Positions 57,785-64,000 of a stretch of 64,000 nt of DNA are shown here, one piece after another. The stretch is taken from NCBI RefSeq assembly GCF_014202075.1, contig NZ_JACHFZ010000001.1, positions 124,001 to 188,000 on the forward strand. The letters are read 5' to 3'. The translations under genes and the position numbers were made by a program. The DNA is from Brevundimonas basaltis (GTDB taxonomy: Bacteria; Pseudomonadota; Alphaproteobacteria; Caulobacterales; Caulobacteraceae). Under the pieces are notes generated by a model. The model saw only the letters and a program-made list of their open reading frames with translations, did not search any database and was not told the DNA's origin. Within the stretch, counting starts at the first letter, position 1, and each line of letters opens with the position of its first letter.

Positions 57785-58507
57785 ATGCGCCGTCTCCTTG
57801 ATTTCATCCTCAACATGGAGGGCCGCCGGTGGCGGGCGGCGCTGGCGACGGCGTTGCTGCTCGGGGCGACCGTGGCCCTGCTGATGATCGGCAAGAGCCA
57901 GATGGGGCTGGACGCCGAAGAGAATCTGGAGGCCTGGCTGCAGGGCTATGCCGGCAGTCCGTGGGCCTTCGCCGCGACGGTGATCCTGTTCATCGCCGCC
58001 GCCTTCATCGGGGCCCCGCAGTTCATTCTGATCGCCGCCTGCGTGGTCGCCTTCGGCCCCTCGCTCGGCTTCTTCTACAGCTGGACGGCGACCGTGGCCT
58101 CGGCGGGGGTCACCTACTGGCTCGGACGGGGGCCGACGGCGCGGCTGCTCGACCGCCACGGCGGGCGCACCCTGGGCCGGCTCAAGGGCTTCGTCGGCAA
58201 GAACGCCTTCTACGCCAGCTTCATGATCCGCAACGTGCCCTCGGCGCCCTTCATCGTCGTCAACATGGCCTTCGGCGCCACCCGCGCGTCCTTCCCCGCC
58301 TATCTGCTTGGCTGCGCTCTCGGGGTTCTGCCCAAGACGGCGCTGGTGGCCTTCTTCGGCGGGGCGGTGGTCTCAGCCGTCAGCGGCGACGGCGTCTGGA
58401 CCTCGGCGATTCTGGCCGGGGTGGCGGTGGTCTGGCTCGGCCTGATGCTGGGCGTCCGCGAACTGGTTAAACGGCGCGAGCGCGCGGCCGGGGCCGCGGA
58501 TGAATAA
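57785..58507 (+). CDS. VTT-domain (TVP38/TMEM64/DedA-like) membrane protein
   Basis: A 240-residue integral membrane protein with about five helices. The VTT core is AAFIGAPQFILIAACVVAFGPSLGFFYS, in pieces, and the conserved FMIRNVPSAPFIVVNMAFGATR, followed by LGCALGVLPKTALVAFFG. Relatives move lipids across membranes or support membrane homeostasis. The ATG at 57785 begins a basic N-terminus before the first helix; the upstream frame reads through untranslated sequence. The 235 bases downstream to mreB contain no other gene. Confidence 0.85.
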   Translation: MRRLLDFILNMEGRRWRAALATALLLGATVALLMIGKSQMGLDAEENLEAWLQGYAGSPWAFAATVILFIAAAFIGAPQFILIAACVVAFGPSLGFFYSWTATVASAGVTYWLGRGPTARLLDRHGGRTLGRLKGFVGKNAFYASFMIRNVPSAPFIVVNMAFGATRASFPAYLLGCALGVLPKTALVAFFGGAVVSAVSGDGVWTSAILAGVAVVWLGLMLGVRELVKRRERAAGAADE

Positions 58508-58634
58508 GCTTGGCTGACGGGATCGTGAACGGCCACGCTGCAGATAGCGGCGACAGGGCCGACAGACAGGCCGCATGGGGCTTGTAATCGCCCCCGCACA
58601 CGGGCAAACGAGCCTTCGGTCGGTCAGGCGATAA

Positions 58635-59783
<1,149 letters not shown>

Positions 59784-59932
59784 GCCGTAACGTCGAACGG
59801 TCGCCTCAAATCCCTGTCATCATTGATGAGATTGGGGTTGCAGCGGTTTCCAAACGGCCCGGATTTTGCGATAGGCTGGGCCAGTCGGCGGGGGGCGTCC
59901 CGCTGATTCCCTTTTTCTGAGGAAGGCGCGCC

Positions 59933-60916
59933 GTGGCGTTTCGCGACGGACCGTTCGAAAACATCAAGGTGCCGTTGGTCTGGACCGCGGCGGTCACCGT
60001 CGTGGTCGCCGCCGTCGGCTGCGTCCTGCTGCTGCTCAGCGACGCCCGGGCCCAGACTTCGCCGTATCAGCCGGTGCGCGCCGGCGTCGAAACCGTGGTC
60101 GGTCCGGTCGGCGGCGTCTTCGCGGCCCCGGTCCGCTGGTTCGGCCACGCCTCGGACTATGTCGGCGGCTATTTCTTCGCCGTCTCCGAGAACCGCCGGC
60201 TCAAGCGCGAACTGGCCGAACTGCAGCCATGGCGCGACCAGGCGATCGCCCTCAAGAACGTCAACGCCCGTTACGAGGCCATGCTGGGCATCCGGTCCGA
60301 GCCCCCGGTCGCGATGCGCACCGCCCGTTCGATCAGCGACACGCGCGGTCCCTTCTCCAACGCCCGTCTGATCGACGTCGGCGCGGCCCGGGGCGTCAAG
60401 GTCGGCAATCCGGTGATCAACGAGCATGGTCTCGTCGGCCGGGTGGTCGGAACCTCGTCCAATGTCAGCCGCATCCTGCTGCTCACCGACGTGGCCAGCA
60501 AGACGCCGGTGCTGGTCGACCGCACCGACGCCCGCGCCCTGCTGGCCGGCGACGGCTCCGGCAACCCCCGGCTGGAGTTCGTGCGCGGGGTCGGCTCGAT
60601 CCAGGCCGGCGACCGCATCCTGTCCTCGGGCGACGGCGGCGGCTTCCCGCGCGGCGTGCCCATCGGCGTCGCCGCCAGGGGCATCGACGGCTCGTGGCGG
60701 GTCAAGCTGTTTAGCGACCGGGGGGCCATCGACTATGTCCGGGTCATGCTGTTCGAGGACTTCGGCCAGCTGATCGACGCCGATGATCTGAACGCTCCGC
60801 CGCTCGCCGCGCTCGACACCCTGTCCGACGCCACGCCCGCCCAGACCGCGGCCATCACCGACTCCGCCGCCCGACGCGCCGCGGCCCGTCCGTCTGCGCC
60901 GGGAGGGTCCGAATGA
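59933..60916 (+). CDS. mreC: MreC, rod-shape-determining protein
   Basis: A 327-residue bitopic inner-membrane protein with a short cytoplasmic tail, one membrane helix (about 13-36) and a periplasmic coiled coil (about 75-95, ENRRLKRELAEL) leading to the beta-domain (ARLIDVGAARGVKVGNPVI, GRVVGTSSNVSRILLLTD). It links MreB to PBP2. The start is GTG at 59933. The Ala/Pro-rich tail (about 295-327) is less conserved. It overlaps mreD by four bases. Confidence 0.95.
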   Translation: MAFRDGPFENIKVPLVWTAAVTVVVAAVGCVLLLLSDARAQTSPYQPVRAGVETVVGPVGGVFAAPVRWFGHASDYVGGYFFAVSENRRLKRELAELQPWRDQAIALKNVNARYEAMLGIRSEPPVAMRTARSISDTRGPFSNARLIDVGAARGVKVGNPVINEHGLVGRVVGTSSNVSRILLLTDVASKTPVLVDRTDARALLAGDGSGNPRLEFVRGVGSIQAGDRILSSGDGGGFPRGVPIGVAARGIDGSWRVKLFSDRGAIDYVRVMLFEDFGQLIDADDLNAPPLAALDTLSDATPAQTAAITDSAARRAAARPSAPGGSE

Positions 60917-61431
60917 GACGCCCGGTCGCGGTCCGCGTCGTCGGGCCGATGCAGTGGATCGTCTATCCGGCGCTGATCGCCGTCGCGGCCACCATCGTCC
61001 TGCAGACCCCGGTCGAGCTGTTCGGCCTGCAGCTGCCCGAACCGGTCATCCCCATGGTGCTGGCCTTCGCCTGGCCGCTGATCCGCCCGTCGGTGCTCGC
61101 GCCCCTCGTGCTGGCCGCGCTCGGCCTGCTCCTCGATGTCCTGACCTGGGGCCCGCTCGGCCTCTGGGGGCTGACCTTCCTCGTCATCTACAGCGTGGTC
61201 CTCATCTCGCGCAGCTTCCTGGCGGGGCAGGACACCGCCGTGCTGTTCGTCTGGTATGCGGCCTGCTGCGCCCTGGCCTTCGTGCTGGCCTATGTGGTCA
61301 TGGCCATCGTCGCCGGCACCCCGGCCAGTCTGATCGCCGTCTTCCTCCAGGTGCTTCCAACCCTGCTGTTGTTCCCGTTCGCGCACCGCCTGATCGAGCG
61401 CTTCGAGGACGGCGACGTGAGGTTCCGATGA
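60913..61431 (+). CDS. mreD: MreD, rod-shape-determining membrane protein
   Basis: A 172-residue membrane protein with about five hydrophobic segments (15-32, 42-58, 62-82, 95-112, 120-145). Signatures are weak in this family, but position between mreC and mrdA, ATGA overlaps at both ends, and the LLLDVLTWGPLGLWGLTFL segment are decisive. Confidence 0.92.
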   Translation: MRRPVAVRVVGPMQWIVYPALIAVAATIVLQTPVELFGLQLPEPVIPMVLAFAWPLIRPSVLAPLVLAALGLLLDVLTWGPLGLWGLTFLVIYSVVLISRSFLAGQDTAVLFVWYAACCALAFVLAYVVMAIVAGTPASLIAVFLQVLPTLLLFPFAHRLIERFEDGDVRFR

Positions 61432-63515
61432 GTTCGGAACCGTCGATCTTCTTCTCGGACACCAACGAGCGCCAGGGCTCCTTCCTGCGCCGTACCTTCG
61501 TAATCGGGGCGATCACCGCCGTCGGGGGCGTCGCCCTGACCGGCCGACTGGCCCAGCTGCAGGTCGTGCAGGCGGGCGAATACGCCACTCTGGCCACCAA
61601 CAACCAGTTCAACTTCCGGCTCGTGCCGCCGCCGCGCGGCCGCATCCTCGATCGCAACGGCGTGGTCATCGCCGGCAACCGGCCGAGCTTCCGCGTGCTG
61701 GTCGTGCGCGACGAGACCAAGGATCTCGACCAGACCCTCGACCTGCTCGGCCGCCTGCTGCCGGACACGGTGGACCGCCGCCGGTCGATCATCCGCGACG
61801 TCAACGCCGCGCCGCGCTTCTCGCCCGTGCCGGTCAAGAGCGACCTGACCTGGGAGGAGTTCGCCCGGGTCAACCTCTACGCCAACGAGCTGCCCGGCGT
61901 GATGGCCGACATGAACGAGGCGCGCTTCTATCCGTTCGGCGGCTCCTTCGCCCACGTCATCGGCTATGTCGCCAAGCCCAACGATCGCGACATCAAGGCC
62001 ATCGAGGACGCGGGCGAGAAGGTCCCCGAAATTCTCTACAACCCCGGCTTCCGCATCGGCCGGCAAGGGGTGGAGAAGGCCTTCGACCGCGATCTTCGCG
62101 GCGAGGCGGGCGGCAACCGCGTCGAGGTCGACGCCCGCGGCCGCGTCGTGGCCGAGGATGTCGGCGGATCGAAGCCGCCTGTGCCGGGCAAGGACGTGGT
62201 CCTGACGCTCGACGCCGACGTGCAGAACCGCGCCCTTGAGGTCTTCGGCGAGGAGTCCGGCGGCTGCGTCGTCATGGACGTCCGCAACGGCGACATCCTG
62301 TGCATGGTCTCGGCCCCGTCGTTCGATCCCAACCTGTTCGTCGGCGGCGTGCCCTCCAGCATCTATCGCGCCCTGGCCGACTACGAACGGCTGCCGCTGC
62401 TCGACAAGGCGATTTACGGCACCTTCCCGCCCGGCTCGACCTTCAAGATGACCACGGCCCTCGCCCTGCTGGACGCCGGCATCGATCCGAAGGAGCGGGT
62501 GGTCTGCACCGGCGGCTATCGCTTCGGCGCCCGCACCTTCCGCTGCTGGAAGGCCGGCGGCCACGGCGCGATGGACATGCACAGCGCCATCAAGAACTCG
62601 TGCGACACCTATTTCTACCACCTGTGCAATCGCGCCGGCATCGACCGGATCGCGCGGGTGGCCGAGGACCTCGGCTTCGGCCAAGCCTATGAGATCGGCA
62701 TCGCCGGCCAGTCCAGCGGCACCGTCCCCTCGACCCGCTGGAAGCGCGCCTACACCGAGGCGACCAGCTGGGACGACGACGGAACCTGGTATCCGGGCGA
62801 AACCCTGTCGGTGGCGATCGGGCAGGGGGCTCTCTCCGTCAACGCCCTGCAGCTGGCGGTCATGACCTCGCGCATCGCCCACGGGCGCAAGGCGGTTCAA
62901 CCGCGTCTGGTCAAGGCGGTTGGCGGCGAGGCGCGGCCCCAGGCGCCGGCCTTCGCCGATCTGCCGTTCAGCGACCAGCACCTCGACATCGTCCGCGCCG
63001 GCATGGCGGCCGTGGCCAATGACGTCACCGGCACCGCCTATCGCACGTCGCAGCTCGGCCTCGGCGATATCCAGATGGCGGGCAAGACCGGCACCGCCCA
63101 GTCGCGCGACTACAAGGCCGGTGAGTCGCGGGGCCCCCGCAACGCCCAGTGGTCGCGGCGCGACCACGCCCTGTTCGTCGCTTTCGCCCCGCATGACGCA
63201 CCACGCTACGCCATCGCCCTGATCGTCCAGCACGCGCCATCGGGGGGCTCGGTCGACGCCGCGCCCAAGGCGCGCGAGATCATGAAGACCGTCCTGCTCA
63301 AGGATCCGGACATGCGCGCCCGCATTGAACGTCCGCTGCCCCCCGAAGCCGTGGCGCCCGTCGGCGTCGATGAGGGGGATGCGGGGTCCGGACCCGGAGG
63401 CGAGGTCGTCGGCCCCGCCGCCGCGGCGGTCGCCCCGCCGCCGCCGCCCGCGCCTCGCCCGGCGCCCGCCGCCACCTCCGGTCCGCGCCCCTATCTGTCG
63501 GAGCCGCCGCGATGA
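61428..63515 (+). CDS. mrdA: Penicillin-binding protein 2, elongasome transpeptidase
   Basis: A 695-residue class B PBP that cross-links peptidoglycan during elongation. It has a membrane anchor (about 23-42), a pedestal domain with PPPRGRILDRNG and PGFRIGRQGVEKAFD, and the transpeptidase motifs: Ser337-x-x-Lys340 (PGSTFKM), the SxN equivalent KNSCDTYF and KTGTAQS. The C-terminal tail beyond about 630 is Pro/Ala-rich. It overlaps mreD and rodA by four bases, and RodA is its glycosyltransferase partner. Confidence 0.97.
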   Translation: MSSEPSIFFSDTNERQGSFLRRTFVIGAITAVGGVALTGRLAQLQVVQAGEYATLATNNQFNFRLVPPPRGRILDRNGVVIAGNRPSFRVLVVRDETKDLDQTLDLLGRLLPDTVDRRRSIIRDVNAAPRFSPVPVKSDLTWEEFARVNLYANELPGVMADMNEARFYPFGGSFAHVIGYVAKPNDRDIKAIEDAGEKVPEILYNPGFRIGRQGVEKAFDRDLRGEAGGNRVEVDARGRVVAEDVGGSKPPVPGKDVVLTLDADVQNRALEVFGEESGGCVVMDVRNGDILCMVSAPSFDPNLFVGGVPSSIYRALADYERLPLLDKAIYGTFPPGSTFKMTTALALLDAGIDPKERVVCTGGYRFGARTFRCWKAGGHGAMDMHSAIKNSCDTYFYHLCNRAGIDRIARVAEDLGFGQAYEIGIAGQSSGTVPSTRWKRAYTEATSWDDDGTWYPGETLSVAIGQGALSVNALQLAVMTSRIAHGRKAVQPRLVKAVGGEARPQAPAFADLPFSDQHLDIVRAGMAAVANDVTGTAYRTSQLGLGDIQMAGKTGTAQSRDYKAGESRGPRNAQWSRRDHALFVAFAPHDAPRYAIALIVQHAPSGGSVDAAPKAREIMKTVLLKDPDMRARIERPLPPEAVAPVGVDEGDAGSGPGGEVVGPAAAAVAPPPPPAPRPAPAATSGPRPYLSEPPR

Positions 63516-64000
63516 CCGCCTCCGCCCTGACCCGCCCCGGCGAGCGTGACCGGCTGTCGACCAAGATCACCGAGCTGGACTGGCGCATCGTCGGCCTGCT
63601 CTGCCTCATCGCCGGCGTCGGCGCGGCCATGCTGTATTCAATCGCCGGCGGTCAGTGGCAGCCGTGGGCGGCCGACCACCTGATCCGCTTCGGGGTCATG
63701 CTGGTCGTCATGCTGGGCCTGGCCATGGTCCATCCGAAATGGTGGTTCCGCGGGGCCTATCCGCTCTACGGCCTGCTGCTGATCCTCGTGCTGATGATCG
63801 AGTTCACGCCCCTCGGCTATGTCGCGGGCGGCGCCCGCAACTGGCTCAATCTCGGGGTCATCCGCATTCAGCCCGCCGAGTTCATGAAGCTGGGCCTCGT
63901 CCTCGCCCTGGCCCGCTGGTACCACAGCCACTCCGCCCAGGAGGCGCGCTGGTCGTGGAAGCTGCTGATCCCGGCGGCCATGATCGGTCTGCCGTTCCTG
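63512..64000 (+). CDS. rodA: RodA, SEDS peptidoglycan glycosyltransferase, 3' end missing
   Basis: The ATG at 63512 overlaps the mrdA stop (ATGA), and the frame runs open to the window edge. The 163 visible residues contain the first membrane helices and the SEDS signature GGARNWLNLGVIRIQPAEFMKLG, in pieces (about 110-130). RodA polymerises glycan strands with PBP2. The truncation is by the window only. Confidence 0.95.
   Translation, partial: MTASALTRPGERDRLSTKITELDWRIVGLLCLIAGVGAAMLYSIAGGQWQPWAADHLIRFGVMLVVMLGLAMVHPKWWFRGAYPLYGLLLILVLMIEFTPLGYVAGGARNWLNLGVIRIQPAEFMKLGLVLALARWYHSHSAQEARWSWKLLIPAAMIGLPFL

Overview
The window is high G+C chromosomal DNA from an alphaproteobacterium, most likely Caulobacteraceae and probably Brevundimonas or a close relative. 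The call rests on the tig-clpP-clpX-lon proteostasis block, the split metH behind an ArsR-methyltransferase fusion, an Oar-like TonB receptor, class I PHA synthase, an EcfG-like sigma factor with its GGAAC-N16-CGTT promoter, and an RpoE/ChrR pair. I see no rRNA or tRNA gene, CRISPR array, prophage, transposase or insertion sequence. Gene density is high, and many genes overlap by 1 to 4 bases at stop/start junctions.

Layout. 1-3.1 kb: the end of an ATP-dependent DNA ligase, an MscS channel and a threonine aldolase. 3.1-7.0 kb: a general-stress island with an EcfG-like sigma factor behind a consensus EcfG promoter, a fused EgtB-EgtD ergothioneine enzyme, a KGG-motif stress protein and two small proteins, several with EcfG-like promoters. 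7.0-16.3 kb: an MBL hydrolase, then trigger factor, ClpP, ClpX and Lon, with three unrelated genes between clpP and clpX. 16.4-25.6 kb: pirin, chorismate synthase, a J-like protein with HPS in place of HPD, PdxH, a TetR regulator with an operator-like repeat at its start codon, uridine kinase, an acyl-CoA ligase, DUF1499, an MBL hydrolase, a 48-residue lipoprotein candidate and a DUF442 protein. 25.8-29.7 kb: a large TonB-dependent receptor and a secreted protein.

29.7-35.5 kb: a methionine-cycle operon (ArsR-methyltransferase, MetF, MetH N-half, MetH C-half) with overlapping junctions and a perfect 9-bp inverted repeat next to the regulator start. 35.5-42.7 kb: an EF-hand protein, an inverted heptanucleotide array, a 2-hydroxyacid dehydrogenase, LysR, PHA synthase, EttA and AraC. 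42.8-48.5 kb: a serine hydrolase, a membrane protein, a 2OG oxygenase, a TrmN6-like methyltransferase, polyprenyl diphosphate synthase and an aminotransferase. 48.5-51.7 kb: a secreted three-gene operon (DUF305, LVIVD propeller, SnoaL-like). 51.7-57.7 kb: an RpoE-ChrR locus facing a flavin oxidase-DUF1365-cyclopropane synthase operon, with DUF1295 and DUF2177. 57.8-64 kb: a VTT membrane protein, then the elongasome operon mreB-mreC-mreD-mrdA-rodA, cut by the window edge.

How it fits together. Two ECF regulons can be read from their promoters. The EcfG-type sites (GGAAC-N16-CGTT and near matches) link the orphan sigma factor to ergothioneine synthesis and small stress proteins. The RpoE-type sites (TGATCC-N16-CGTA) lie in front of the rpoE-chrR operon and the DUF2177 gene, which points to an oxidative or singlet-oxygen response that remodels membrane lipids. 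The ChrR here lacks three of the four zinc ligands of the Rhodobacter anti-sigma domain. The least understood set is the DUF305-LVIVD-SnoaL operon, whose propeller carries about one histidine per blade plus eight cysteines and may be an undescribed periplasmic metal or redox system.
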